Below, piece by piece: positions 33,683-42,277 of a stretch of DNA of 64,000 bases (positions are counted from its first letter, which is position 1; the number at the start of each line of letters is the position of its first letter). The notes beneath the pieces are model-generated. The model did no database searches. It saw nothing but the letters and a program-made list of their open reading frames with translations, and was not told the DNA's origin. The stretch is from Kutzneria chonburiensis. GTDB taxonomy: Bacteria > Actinomycetota > Actinomycetes > Mycobacteriales > Pseudonocardiaceae. The stretch is taken from contig NZ_CP097263.1 of the NCBI RefSeq assembly GCF_028622115.1, positions 620,001 to 684,000 on the forward strand, read 5' to 3'. The position numbers and the translations under genes were made by a program.

Positions 33683-34902
33683 GTGCTTGAGCGTGATCCG
33701 GGCTCTGTCGCGTTGCGGCCGGCTGTCTCCGCGAAGCTGGTGGGACCGGCGTTCGTGGCCGCGGTGGCGTACATCGATCCCGGCAACTTCGCCACGAACG
33801 TCACGGCCGGCGGGCTGTTCGGGTACCGGCTGCTGTGGGTGATCCTGGCGGCCAACGTGATGGCGATGCTGGTGCAGTACCTGTCGGCCAAGCTGGGCAT
33901 CGCCACCGGGCGGGACCTGCCGGAGCTGTGCCGGGAGCACTTCCCGCGGCCGGTGTCGCGGGGGTTGTGGGTACAGGCCGAGCTGGTGGCGATGGCGACC
34001 GACCTGGCCGAGCTGGTCGGCGCGGCGGTCGGCCTGAACCTGCTGTTCGGGGTGCCGCTGCCGATCGCCGGCGTGATGACGGCCGGGGTGGCGTTCGGGG
34101 TGCTCGCGTTGGAGCAGCACGGCCGTCGCCCGTTCGAGCTGGCCATCGCGGCGCTGTTCGGCGTGGTGTTCCTGGGGTTCGCCTACGACCTGGCCACGGT
34201 CGGCGTGCACGGGGACGTCGCGTCGGGGCTGGTGCCGGGGTTCGCCGGGTCGAGCAGCGTGCTGCTGGCCGTGAGCATCATCGGCGCGACGGTGATGCCG
34301 CACGTGATCTACCTGCACTCGGCGCTGACCAAGAAGCGTGCCCATCACCGTAGCGAGATGTCCCGGCATACGTTGCTGCGGTCGCAGGCCGTGGACGTGT
34401 TGCTGGCCTTGGGCACCGCCGGTTTGATCAACATGGCCATGCTGGTGCTGGCGGCGTCGCTGCCGATCGCCGGAGACCCGATCCTGTCCGCGCACGACTC
34501 GCTCGGGCGGCTCGTCGGGGAGGGGCGGCGTTGGCCTTCGCGATCGCGTTGCTGGCCTCGGGGGTTTCGTCGTCCAGCGTCGGGACATATGCCGGGCAGG
34601 TCGTGATGCAGGGCTTCATCCGCCGCGGCATTCCGTTGTACGTGCGGCGGGGGATCACCATGCTGCCCGGGTTGACCGTGTTGGCGCTGGGGCTGCCGAC
34701 TACGGACAGCCTGGTCATCTCCCAGGTCGCGCTGTCGTTCGGCATTCCGTTCGCTCTCATTCCCTTGGTGCTTTTGACGCGGAGGGCCGACGTCATGGGG
34801 TCTTTCGTCAACCGCCGCGTCACCACCGTCGCCGCGGCCGGCTGCGCGGCGTTGATCACCGTGCTGAACGTGTACCTGGTCGTCGCGGAGGTGAGCTCGT
34901 GA
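33683..34902 (+). pseudogene. NRAMP-family divalent metal transporter (MntH-like), frameshifted
   Basis: The first frame encodes the N-terminal half of an NRAMP transporter, including the invariant DPGN metal site (VAAVAYIDPGNFATNVTAG) and the MPHVIYLHSAL helix with its Met. It then breaks after LGRLVGEG. The second frame continues LAFAIALLASGVSSSSVGTYAGQVVMQGFIRR to a stop at 34902. One extra G in the run at 34522-34525 would rejoin them into about 406 residues, the normal size. GTG 33683 is preferred because GGGAGG is five bases upstream; GTG 33677 overlaps that site. As written, the Mn/Fe importer would lack its last five helices. Confidence 0.83.
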
Positions 34903-35102
34903 TCTCGTTGGTCGTGCTCGGTGGCACGCTCACGCTGTCCCTGCTGGCGTTCCGCTTCGCGGAGTTGGGCGCGGTGCCTTCGTGCGTGCGGGCGCGGGTG
35001 GCGTGGCTTTGTTCCCACGCCTCAACTTTGCTCACCATCGGCGCGGCGGTATTGATCATCGGTATCGTGGGCCTCGCCCACTCGACAGGAGGCTCGCCGT
35101 GA
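34899..35102 (+). CDS. Small membrane protein coupled to the NRAMP gene
   Basis: This 67-residue hydrophobic protein has two predicted membrane helices (ISLVVLGGTLTLSLLAFRFAELG and LLTIGAAVLIIGIVGLAH) separated by a short loop with two Cys. GTG 34899 overlaps the upstream stop (GTGA), and its own stop overlaps the next gene's GTG, so the three are translationally chained. I do not recognise the family. Partnering with the transporter is inferred from coupling alone. Confidence 0.6.
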   Translation: MISLVVLGGTLTLSLLAFRFAELGAVPSCVRARVAWLCSHASTLLTIGAAVLIIGIVGLAHSTGGSP

Positions 35103-35419
35103 TCTTCATCGTGGTCAGGTTCACCGTCCGTCCCGAGGTTGCCGACCGCTGGCTGGACATCGTCGCCGACTTCACCGCCGCGACACGGTCCGAGCCCGGC
35201 AACGTCTTCTTCGACTGGTCCCGCAGCGTCGACGACCCGAACGTCTATGTGCTGACCGAGGGCTTCCAGGACGACGCCGCCGAGGCCCACGTGACGTCCG
35301 CGCACTTCCAGGCGGCCATGGCTGAGCTGCCCAAGGCCATCGCCACCACGCCGCAGATCATCAACGTCACCATCCCGCAGGACGGCTGGTCCGAGATGGC
35401 CGAGCTCAAGCCCGCCTGA
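35099..35419 (+). CDS. ABM-domain putative quinol monooxygenase, second copy in the window
   Basis: This 106-residue ferredoxin-like protein begins MIFIVVRFTVRPEVADRWLDIVADFTAATRSEPGNVFFDWSRSVDDPNVYVLTEGFQDDAAEAHV. The family's EPGN..FDW.RS and the conserved His in the following helix are present. It is related in fold to the protein at 22191 but not a recent copy. GTG 35099 overlaps the preceding stop and AGGAGG lies before it. Cofactor-free oxidation or ligand binding is known for the family; why it is coupled to a metal transporter is unclear. Confidence 0.8.
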   Translation: MIFIVVRFTVRPEVADRWLDIVADFTAATRSEPGNVFFDWSRSVDDPNVYVLTEGFQDDAAEAHVTSAHFQAAMAELPKAIATTPQIINVTIPQDGWSEMAELKPA

Positions 35420-35438
35420 TTCGGCTGACAGCCCCAGA

Positions 35439-35481
35439 CCCCCGCGAGTCCCGCTCTCCGGCACACCGAAATGCGGTTTCG
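35439..35481. repeat. 43-bp inverted repeat, left arm
   Basis: The sequence from CCCCCGCGAGTCCCGCTCTC to TTTCG is the reverse complement of 36054-36096 with 41 of 43 positions identical. Within it, CGAAAT-GC-GGTTTCG can form a short hairpin. It lies 20 bases after the ABM gene. Confidence 0.8.
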
Positions 35482-35492
35482 GGCACACCTTC

Positions 35493-36015
35493 TCAGCGGT
35501 GGGCCCGAACCACGCGCCACCGGGGGCCGATGCGCCGGCCGAGTTCGCCGACGAAGTCATCCCGCAGCGGCGGCCAGTTGGTGAAGCGCACGCCCAGATT
35601 GCCGACCTGGCAGGTCCATGTGCCCGGCCAGTCACCCAGCAGCGCCGCATGCCCGCACGCGGGACAGCCGACGGTCGGCTCACCGGACAGCAGCCAGGGT
35701 GTCATCTGGTCGATGTAGTGGTCGATGCCGAGGCGAACGGTGCAGGCCGGACAGTCGGGCGGCGTGACGTTCTGCGCCGAGTCGAAGACCATCCGGTCCG
35801 TGATGACAGTGACGCCGGTGTTCCACAACAAGTCGATGACCGTCTCGGTGGTGGTCCGAGACGCGGCTTCCGGGCCAGGGAGGTATGCGGGCCCGGGGGA
35901 GGTTCGGCACGACCACGCCGATGGCGAGCAGCCAGTCGAGCACCGCGTCGGCGCGGGCCGACACCTCGCTTTCCGGCACGGAGATCTCGACCACCGTCTC
36001 GTCGTTGTCGCTCAC
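35493..36015 (-). pseudogene. Hypothetical protein with two CPxC pairs, frameshifted
   Basis: The first frame from GTG 36015 starts MSDNDETVVEISVPESEVSARADAVLDWLLAIGVVVPNLP and then loses sense. Removing one G from the run of five at 35895-35899 joins it to GPAYLPGPEAASRTTTETVIDLLWNTGV and on to a zinc-ribbon-like part (DCPACTVRLG and VGCPACGHAALLGDW), ending at 35493. The repaired product is about 173 residues. I do not recognise a named family. TAGGGT six bases before the GTG fits a leaderless start. It is bracketed by the 43-base inverted repeats, so it may have arrived as a unit. The frameshift is either real or a homopolymer miscount. Confidence 0.65.
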
Positions 36016-36053
36016 CGGGCGACCCTAACGGGCAGCCGAGGGTCGGTTCTGCG

Positions 36054-36096
36054 CGAAAACGTATTTCGGTGTGCCGGAGAGCGGGACTCGCGGGGG
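36054..36096. repeat. 43-bp inverted repeat, right arm
   Basis: Partner of the arm at 35439-35481, in inverted orientation. It ends one base before the stop codon of the APC permease gene, so in this orientation it could also serve as that gene's terminator. The pair encloses about 570 bases. Confidence 0.8.
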
Positions 36097-36097
36097 T

Positions 36098-37432
36098 TCA
36101 GTGGTCGATGGGGCGGCGGGTGAGCTTGCGGACGACGATGACGACGACGCCGACGGCGAGCCAGATGAGGCCGCCGATCTTGGCGTCGTCGTCGGCGTTG
36201 AGCAGGACGTAGCCGATGATCACGAAACCGATGAGGGGCACGGCGAGGTGCATGCCGAAGGTGCGCTGGCGGCGCTTGATCAGGTGGTAGACGGCCACCG
36301 AGACGTGGAGCATGAGGAAGGCGAACAGGGCGCCGAAGTTGACGAGGGTGGAGAGGAACTCGATCTGGCCGACGAAGAAGATGCCGAGGATGAGGGACAC
36401 GACGGCGACGAGCAGGACGGCGCGCTCGGGGACGCGGCGTTTCTGGTTCACGTGGGCCAGGAACGACGGCAGGGTGTGGTCGCGGGCCATGGAGAACAGC
36501 AGGCGGGCGGTGGCGTTCTGGGCGACGAGGCTGTTGGCCACGGCGGCGGCCAAGGCTGACGTGATGGCGACGAGGACGGTGAGCCACGGCCCGGCGGCGA
36601 GCCCGGCGACCTGGTAGAAGGCCTGGTTGGTCGCGTCCTGGCCGACGAACTCGGTGGTGCCGGGCACCAGCATCGCGGCGAGCCAGGTCTGCACGATGAA
36701 CAGCACGGCGACCAGGCACAGCGAGATGACGGTGGCCCGGCCGACGACCCGCGGCCCGCCCTGGACCTCCTCGGACTGGGTGGAAATGGCGTCGAAGCCG
36801 AGGAAGGACAACACGGCCACCGACAACGCGGCGAAGACGAGGCCGGGGGAGAACTCGGCGGCGTTGAAGAACGGGGTGAACGACCACGCCCCACGGGCGG
36901 ACACGGTGATCACGGCGGCGACGACGAAGATGGCCAACACCACCAGCTCGCCGATGAGGAACCAGCGGTTGACCTGGGCCGTGGTCTCGATGCCGGCCAG
37001 GTTGACCACGGTGTTCAACACGACGAACAACACCACCCACAGCCACTGCGGCACGACCGGTACCACGGTGCCCAGCGCCGCCGCGCCGGTGACATAGAGC
37101 AGGGTCGGCACGAGCAGGTAGTCGAGCAGAATGGCCCAACCGGCCAGGAAACCGACCCACGGGGCGATGCCGCGACCGGCGTAGGAGTACACCGAGCCGG
37201 CGACCGGGAAGGCGCGGCTCATCTCCCGGTAGCTCAACGCGGTGAACAACATCGCCACCAGGCCGATGACGTACGTCAGCGGCACCATGCCCTTGGCGGC
37301 GTTGAAGACCACGCCGAAGATGGCGAACGGGGCGATCGGCACCATGAAGATCAAGCCGTACACCAGCAGGTCCCGCAGCCGCAGCGAGCGCTTGAGCTCC
37401 TGCCGGTAGCCGAAGTCGGCGAGCTCGCTCAC
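36098..37432 (-). CDS. APC-family amino acid permease
   Basis: This 444-residue membrane transporter has about twelve hydrophobic segments. The first, LLVYGLIFMVPIAPFAIFGVVFNAAKGMVPLTYVIG, and the following YREMSRAFPVAGSVYSYAGRGIAPWVGFLAGW form the substrate/ion site of the amino acid-polyamine-organocation superfamily. LSFLGFDAISTQSEEVQGG is the characteristic TM6 region with the conserved Glu. GTG 37432 overlaps the upstream hydrolase stop by four bases, and upstream open frame is antisense noise. Substrate unknown; the linked proline-iminopeptidase-like hydrolase suggests import of an amino acid or small peptide derivative. Confidence 0.88.
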   Translation of the reverse strand: MSELADFGYRQELKRSLRLRDLLVYGLIFMVPIAPFAIFGVVFNAAKGMVPLTYVIGLVAMLFTALSYREMSRAFPVAGSVYSYAGRGIAPWVGFLAGWAILLDYLLVPTLLYVTGAAALGTVVPVVPQWLWVVLFVVLNTVVNLAGIETTAQVNRWFLIGELVVLAIFVVAAVITVSARGAWSFTPFFNAAEFSPGLVFAALSVAVLSFLGFDAISTQSEEVQGGPRVVGRATVISLCLVAVLFIVQTWLAAMLVPGTTEFVGQDATNQAFYQVAGLAAGPWLTVLVAITSALAAAVANSLVAQNATARLLFSMARDHTLPSFLAHVNQKRRVPERAVLLVAVVSLILGIFFVGQIEFLSTLVNFGALFAFLMLHVSVAVYHLIKRRQRTFGMHLAVPLIGFVIIGYVLLNADDDAKIGGLIWLAVGVVVIVVRKLTRRPIDH

Positions 37433-38313
37433 GACAGCGTCCCCAGGAACCCGCCGACGACCTCGGCGAACCGCTCGGGCTCCTCGACGTGCGGCATATG
37501 GCTGGACTCGGCGAAGATCTCCCAGCGCACATCGGGAATGGCGTCGAAGTACGGCTGCACGGTCTCCGGTGTCGCCTCGTCGAAGTGACCGCTCACGAGC
37601 AGGGTCGGCACGGCGACGGCCGAGACCCGGTCGATGATCGACCAGTCCCGGATGCTGCCGATCACGTGGAACTCGCTGGGGCCGTTCATCGCGTGGTACA
37701 CGGTGGGATCCCGATCGATCTGGCCCATCGCGTAGGCCACCTCGTCGGGCATCGGCACGATGCGACACAGATGCCGTTCGTAGAACACGTCGACGGCCTC
37801 CTTGTACTCCTGGCTGTCGGTGGTGCCGGCGGCCTCGTGCGCACGCAGCGTCTGCTCGACGGCCGGCGGCAGTTCGGCCCGCAGCCGGTCGGCGGCCGCC
37901 GACCACAGGTGCATGGACGCCGGCGAGTTGGCGATCACCAAGCCGCGCAGGCCCGCCGGCCGGCGCACGGCGTGCTCGGCGGCCAGCATGCCGCCCCACG
38001 ACTGCCCGAGCAGCGCGTACCGGTCGGCGATGCCCAGCGTCTCCAGCAGATTGTCCAGCTCCGCCAGGAAGAGCTCAACCGTCCAGAAGTCGGGTGCTGC
38101 CTCCGGAAGATGAGTCGACCGGCCATTGCCGAGCTGGTCGTAGTGCACGACGGCCCGGTCGCCGGCCAACGACGTCAGCCGCAGCAGGTAGTCGTGCGTG
38201 CAGCCGGGGCCGCCGTGCAGCACGACCAGCGGCACCCCACCTGAGCCGAGCTCACCGGTGATCCGGTACCAGGTCTCGTGTTCGCCGAACTTCGCACGCC
38301 CCTCAGTGACCAT
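37429..38313 (-). CDS. Proline iminopeptidase-type alpha/beta hydrolase
   Basis: This 294-residue alpha/beta hydrolase of the proline-specific peptidase group has an oxyanion-hole motif LVVLHGGPGCTHDY (HGGPG). The nucleophile elbow is LLGQSWGGMLAAEHA (GQSWGG, catalytic Ser), and DPTVYHAMNGPSEFHVIGSIRDW lies in the cap. The acid and base are in TLLVSGHFDEATP and ESSHMPHVEEP. Family members release N-terminal proline or hydrolyse amino acid amides. It is the first gene of a two-gene operon with the permease (four-base overlap), so it may process what the permease imports, or an imported ester or amide. Confidence 0.88.
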   Translation of the reverse strand: MVTEGRAKFGEHETWYRITGELGSGGVPLVVLHGGPGCTHDYLLRLTSLAGDRAVVHYDQLGNGRSTHLPEAAPDFWTVELFLAELDNLLETLGIADRYALLGQSWGGMLAAEHAVRRPAGLRGLVIANSPASMHLWSAAADRLRAELPPAVEQTLRAHEAAGTTDSQEYKEAVDVFYERHLCRIVPMPDEVAYAMGQIDRDPTVYHAMNGPSEFHVIGSIRDWSIIDRVSAVAVPTLLVSGHFDEATPETVQPYFDAIPDVRWEIFAESSHMPHVEEPERFAEVVGGFLGTLS

Positions 38314-38341
38314 GCCTCTCTCAGTACAGAGGTCGGCCGGG

Positions 38342-39658
38342 TCACGTCAATAGCGGTGTGAGACCGGCTCGAGCGGCTTCCAGGTCGAGCCGCTGCTGGA
38401 TGTTGAACTTGTAGCTGGGGCAGGGTGATTTTCCCTCGCCCCAGTGCTTCGGGCAGCCGCCGCCGCACACCGGCAGGAACACGCAGCCGGCGCAGCTCTG
38501 CTCGCCGCGGTTGATCCGGTCGTGCCAGTCGTCGTACTGCCCGGCCGGCCGCTGCCGGTCGTGGTCGGCGTGCTCGACGAGCTCCAGCACGTCGCCCTGC
38601 TCGTGCTGGGGCACGAGCGGATGCTCGGTGCACGAGAAGATCGCGCCGCTGCTGCTGATCACCTCGGCGCTGCGGGTCACGGCCGGGCAGATCGGGCCGC
38701 GCAGCTGCCCCGGGATGAGGGTCCGGGTGACCATGCCGACGTCGTGCATCCGCCGCAGCCACCGGGGTTCCGCCGCGGCGAACCGCTGCCGGGCCACCCG
38801 CGGCGCGGCCACGTCGTTGGTCCACGAGGGCACGACGCGCAGGTCGAATTCGATCATCGGGTGGTTGAGGCCGGCCTTGACCATGACGTCGATGAAGGCG
38901 TCAACGTGGTCCAGGTTCGCCAGCTCCAGATTGCCGCGAATCGTCAGGCGCAGCAACGGGAACTCGTCGGCCTGCCGCACGACGTCGGCCATCACGCCCA
39001 ACACCCGCCCGTGCCGGTCGCCGAAGCCGTCGATCGTCACGCACAGCGCATCGACCCCGCATTCCTCATACAGGACACGGAGTTTGCGCATGGTCAGTTC
39101 AGATCCGTCAGTGGTCAGCCGTGACCGGTAGCGCACGCCGGCCGTCGCGCACGCCTCGACGAACTGCCCGGCCAGGTCACGGATGACCGGATACGCCAGC
39201 AGCGGTTCGCCGCCGAACCACCCGATCCGGATCTCCTCGGTGCTCGGCCGGTGCACGGCGCGCAGGATCCGGTCCCGCACGGCGCTGCGGTGGTTGGCCG
39301 AGCTCTTGCCGCGCACGTGCACCTGGCCGCAGTACTCACAGCCCAGATTGCAGTAGCCGGTCGGCACCAGCATGTAGTTCAGCGACGCCGCCGAGCGCGA
39401 CCGGGCCCGCTGCTCGTCCAGCACGTCGGTCAGCTCGTCACGGCCCTCGGGCACCAGGATCCTGAGGTCGGCGAGGTGATCGGAGACGGCCGCCGGCAAC
39501 GTGCCGCAATCGCCGTGAGACAGCGTCCGGGCCACCTTGTCGCCGAGCGTGCTGACACGCGAGGTGCGGGTGTTGAGCACGAGGCGCACGGGATCGCCGT
39601 GGCCGTCGGTGTAGACGGTGTCGCTGACGACGAGATACCTGCTTGCTTGCTGACCCAC
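38342..39658 (-). CDS. Radical SAM/SPASM peptide-maturase-like protein
   Basis: This 438-residue enzyme has three parts. An N-terminal domain of about 95 residues (SRYLVVSDTVYTDGHGDPVRLVLNTRTSRVSTL) is of the kind found in peptide-modifying radical SAM proteins. The radical SAM core binds its first 4Fe-4S cluster with C103-x3-C107-x2-C110 (GYCNLGCEYCG), followed by IGWFGGEPLL. The C-terminal SPASM region is Cys-rich (CPAVTRSAEVISSSGAIFSC, CAGCVFLPVCGGGCPKHWGEG). It would cleave SAM to modify a peptide or protein. GTG 39658 is my start, with GGGGAG ten bases upstream; an open extension to 39736 overlaps the palindrome. No precursor peptide, transporter or protease is adjacent, so the substrate is unknown. 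Confidence 0.82.
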   Translation of the reverse strand: MGQQASRYLVVSDTVYTDGHGDPVRLVLNTRTSRVSTLGDKVARTLSHGDCGTLPAAVSDHLADLRILVPEGRDELTDVLDEQRARSRSAASLNYMLVPTGYCNLGCEYCGQVHVRGKSSANHRSAVRDRILRAVHRPSTEEIRIGWFGGEPLLAYPVIRDLAGQFVEACATAGVRYRSRLTTDGSELTMRKLRVLYEECGVDALCVTIDGFGDRHGRVLGVMADVVRQADEFPLLRLTIRGNLELANLDHVDAFIDVMVKAGLNHPMIEFDLRVVPSWTNDVAAPRVARQRFAAAEPRWLRRMHDVGMVTRTLIPGQLRGPICPAVTRSAEVISSSGAIFSCTEHPLVPQHEQGDVLELVEHADHDRQRPAGQYDDWHDRINRGEQSCAGCVFLPVCGGGCPKHWGEGKSPCPSYKFNIQQRLDLEAARAGLTPLLT

Positions 39659-39727
39659 GACGTGCGTTCTCCCCGGCCTGACCTGCTGATGACACGAATC
39701 CTCATCTCGCGGCCGGGCCGCCGGGTA

Positions 39728-39743
39728 TACGCACATCTACGTA
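39728..39743. promoter_or_regulatory. Palindrome-like site upstream of the radical SAM gene
   Basis: TACGCACATCTACGTA differs from the palindrome at 1205-1220 at only two of sixteen positions and keeps the TACGCA-N4-T.CGTA frame. It lies 70 bases upstream of the radical SAM start, in a spacer otherwise without features. A shared regulator for the two loci is inferred. Confidence 0.45.
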
Positions 39744-39851
39744 GGACGGTGATGTATCTGTTGTCTCCCAATGCTTTTCCGGTGACCTGACTGCCCGGGA
39801 GTCACTGCCGGCCGGGTAGTTTCGGGCAACCGGTGGGCTATGGTCGGTGGC

Positions 39852-40556
39852 ATGGAGGTCGAGCCGGTCACCGTCACGACACCGCGGCCGCTGCGCCGAG
39901 CGGTGATGACGCAGTCGTGGCGCGAGCTCGCCTTCCTGCACTGGCCGGTCGAACCGGACCGCGTCGCCGGGCTGCTCCCACCCGGCACGCGACCGGACAC
40001 CCTGGCCGGCGCCACCTATGTGGGGCTGGTTCCGTTCCGCATGCGGTGGGTGTGGCGCATGCCCTATCTCGGCACGTTCCCGGAGACGAACGTGCGACTG
40101 TACTCAGTGGACGATCATGGCCGACGCGGCGTGGTCTTCCGCTCGCTCGACGCCGCCCGGCTGCTGCCCGTGCTCATCGGCCAGCACGGCGTGGGCCTGC
40201 CGTACCTCTGGGCGTCGATGCGGATCGACCACGAGGGCGACGTCGTCACCTACACCAGCCGCCGCCGCGGCGGGCCGTCGAGCCGGATCCGGGTGTTGCG
40301 CGGGCCACCTGTTCCCGAACCGAGTGAGCTGGAACACTTCCTGACCGCGCGCTGGGGACTGCACGTGGCCTGGCACGGTCGCACGCGCTACATACCGAAC
40401 GAGCACCCACGGTGGCCGCTGCACCGGGCCGAGCTGCTGGACCTCGAGGAGGGCCTGGTCGCGGCGGCCGGCCTGCCGCGGCCGGCCGAGCCACCGGTGA
40501 GCGTGCTGTGGTCACCCGGAGTGCCGGTGCGCTTCGGCCTGCCCTTGACCCGATGA
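39852..40556 (+). CDS. DUF2071 (YqjF-like) family protein
   Basis: This 234-residue protein has MTQSWRELAFLHWPVEPDRVAGLLPPGTRPDTLAGATYVGLVPFRM and ETNVRLYSVDDHGRRGVVFRSLDAARLLPVLIG. This is the DUF2071 fold, distantly related to acetoacetate decarboxylase. The family is cytoplasmic and its reaction is unknown. Both ATG 39840 and ATG 39852 are in frame with weak ribosome sites; I took the second because homology starts there. The full-length C-terminus (LLDLEEGLVAAAGLPRPAEPPVSVLWSPGVPVRFG) is present. It diverges from the radical SAM gene. Confidence 0.82.
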   Translation: MEVEPVTVTTPRPLRRAVMTQSWRELAFLHWPVEPDRVAGLLPPGTRPDTLAGATYVGLVPFRMRWVWRMPYLGTFPETNVRLYSVDDHGRRGVVFRSLDAARLLPVLIGQHGVGLPYLWASMRIDHEGDVVTYTSRRRGGPSSRIRVLRGPPVPEPSELEHFLTARWGLHVAWHGRTRYIPNEHPRWPLHRAELLDLEEGLVAAAGLPRPAEPPVSVLWSPGVPVRFGLPLTR

Positions 40557-40735
40557 GGTGATGCCGTCACCCACGGTGGTCCTCGCGCGGGCGGAACGCC
40601 CCGGTTGTCCAGGTCGCCCGCCCGGACGGGCGGCGGCCGCCTCACAGCGGGCAACGGCAAGGCACTATGGACGTCTAAGGGAGAGTGGGTGCACCGCCGT
40701 GCGACCCCGTTGACCACGCAGAAGGGGGTCGCGCC

Positions 40736-42277
40736 ATGCCGGAGCGCCTCGACACGCGGCGGATGCCGCCGCGTCCGGCCGGGCCGCCGCCCCGGCCGGT
40801 CGCGCGCCGCCGCCAGAACCCGGCCCTGCGCACCGTCCAGGTGCTGCTGGCCGTGGTGTCGATGGTCGTGTTCGGCGGCACCTGGTACGCGTGGTCCCAG
40901 CTGGCCCGGCTCGACGGCCTGACCACGGCCAACGTCATCGGCAAGAGCGTGCCCCCGGCGGCCGAGCAGAACATCCTCATGGTCGGCCTGGACACCCGTA
41001 CCGACGCCATGGGCAATCCGCTGCCGCAGGACGTGCTCAACCAGCTGCACGCCGGCGGCGCGGACGACGGCGGCGACACCACCGACACCATGATCGTGAT
41101 CCACATCCCGGCCGGCGGCGGCGCGGCCACCGCCATCTCCATCCCGCGCGACTCCTACGTGCAGATCGCCGGCGACTACGGCAAGCACAAGATCAACTCG
41201 GCCTACAGCTACGGCCGCAACGACGCCTACGCCACGCTGTCCAAGCAGGGCGTCAAGGGCGCGGAGCTGGAGACCAAGGCGGCCGAGGCCGGCGCCAAGA
41301 GCTCCATCGCCACCATCCAGCAGTTCACCGGGCTGGAGATCACCCACTACGCCGCGGTCAACCTGGCCGGCTTCTACTTCATCAGCCAGGCCATCGGCGG
41401 CGTGCCGGTGTGTCTGATCAACCCGGTCAAGGACTCCTTCTCCGGGGCCAACTTCCCGGCCGGCCAGCAGACCGTGGAGGGCTCCAACGCGCTGGCCTTC
41501 GTCCGGCAGCGGCACGGCCTGCCCAACGGCGACCTCGACCGGATCAAGCGGCAGCAGGCGTTCATGTCCAGCATGGCCAAGACCGTGCTGTCGGCCGGCA
41601 CGCTGACCAACCCGACCAAGCTGAACAACCTGATCGACGCCGTGAAGAAGGCCGTGGTCATCGACCAGGGCTGGGACGTGCTCCAGTTCGCCCAGCAGCT
41701 GCAGGGCATGAGCACCGGCAACATCAAGTTCGTGACGATCCCGATCGTCAGCATCACCCTTCAGACCCCGCACGACGGCGACGCCGTGCAGGTCGACCCG
41801 GCCCAGGTGCAGCAGTTCGTCCAGCAGACCATCGCCGGGCCGGCCGGCTCGACCGCCGCCGGCGGCACCGGCGCGGCCAAGCCCAACACCGCCGACTACT
41901 CGTCGACCATCGTGGACGTTCGCAACGGCTCCGGCGTCTCCGGCCTCGCGGCCAGCGTGCTGGACACGGCCGTGAGCAAGGGCTTCGGCCGCGGCGACAC
42001 CGGCAATGCCACTGCCCGCAAGGCTTCCAGCGTGAACTACCCGGCCGGCGGCAAGGCGGCGGCGCAGGCCGTGGCCACCGCGCTGGGCGGGATTCCGTTG
42101 GTGGCCGACGATTCCATCACCGACGGCCACGTCCGGGTCATCCTCGGCAGCGACTACAACACCAAGTACGGCTTCACCGGCAACGCCGCCGTGCAGCTCA
42201 ACACCTTCGCCGCCGCCGCACAGACCAGCTCGTCCAACGCGGCCATCACGGCCGACGGTGTGCCCTGCATCAACTGA
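40736..42277 (+). CDS. LytR-CpsA-Psr (LCP) family cell-wall glycopolymer transferase
   Basis: This 513-residue type II membrane protein has a short basic N-terminus, one membrane helix (VQVLLAVVSMVVFGGTWYAW, about residues 38-57), an extracellular LCP domain and a C-terminal LytR_C domain. The LCP domain includes TDTMIVIHIPAGGGAATAISIPRDSYVQIAG with its conserved Arg and Asp, and ALAFVRQRHGLPNGDLDRIKRQQAFM. The LytR_C domain is IVDVRNGSGVSGLAASVLDTAVSKG. LCP enzymes attach anionic polymers or arabinogalactan to peptidoglycan from lipid-linked precursors. ATG 40736 has GAAGGGG upstream. The last eight bases overlap the convergent TIM-barrel gene. Confidence 0.92.
   Translation: MPERLDTRRMPPRPAGPPPRPVARRRQNPALRTVQVLLAVVSMVVFGGTWYAWSQLARLDGLTTANVIGKSVPPAAEQNILMVGLDTRTDAMGNPLPQDVLNQLHAGGADDGGDTTDTMIVIHIPAGGGAATAISIPRDSYVQIAGDYGKHKINSAYSYGRNDAYATLSKQGVKGAELETKAAEAGAKSSIATIQQFTGLEITHYAAVNLAGFYFISQAIGGVPVCLINPVKDSFSGANFPAGQQTVEGSNALAFVRQRHGLPNGDLDRIKRQQAFMSSMAKTVLSAGTLTNPTKLNNLIDAVKKAVVIDQGWDVLQFAQQLQGMSTGNIKFVTIPIVSITLQTPHDGDAVQVDPAQVQQFVQQTIAGPAGSTAAGGTGAAKPNTADYSSTIVDVRNGSGVSGLAASVLDTAVSKGFGRGDTGNATARKASSVNYPAGGKAAAQAVATALGGIPLVADDSITDGHVRVILGSDYNTKYGFTGNAAVQLNTFAAAAQTSSSNAAITADGVPCIN

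Noticed and set aside
36098-37999. A 633-codon version of the APC permease reaching back through the hydrolase gene.
   Set aside because: The extra N-terminal part is out-of-frame reading of the hydrolase; the permease starts at GTG 37432 with the usual cytoplasmic lead-in and a four-base overlap.
39430-39851. Small minus-strand ORFs upstream of the radical SAM gene as a precursor peptide.
   Set aside because: The candidates (for example the frame starting MGDNRYITVLRR at 39771) run deep into the enzyme's own coding region or lack a start and ribosome site, and show no leader/core pattern.
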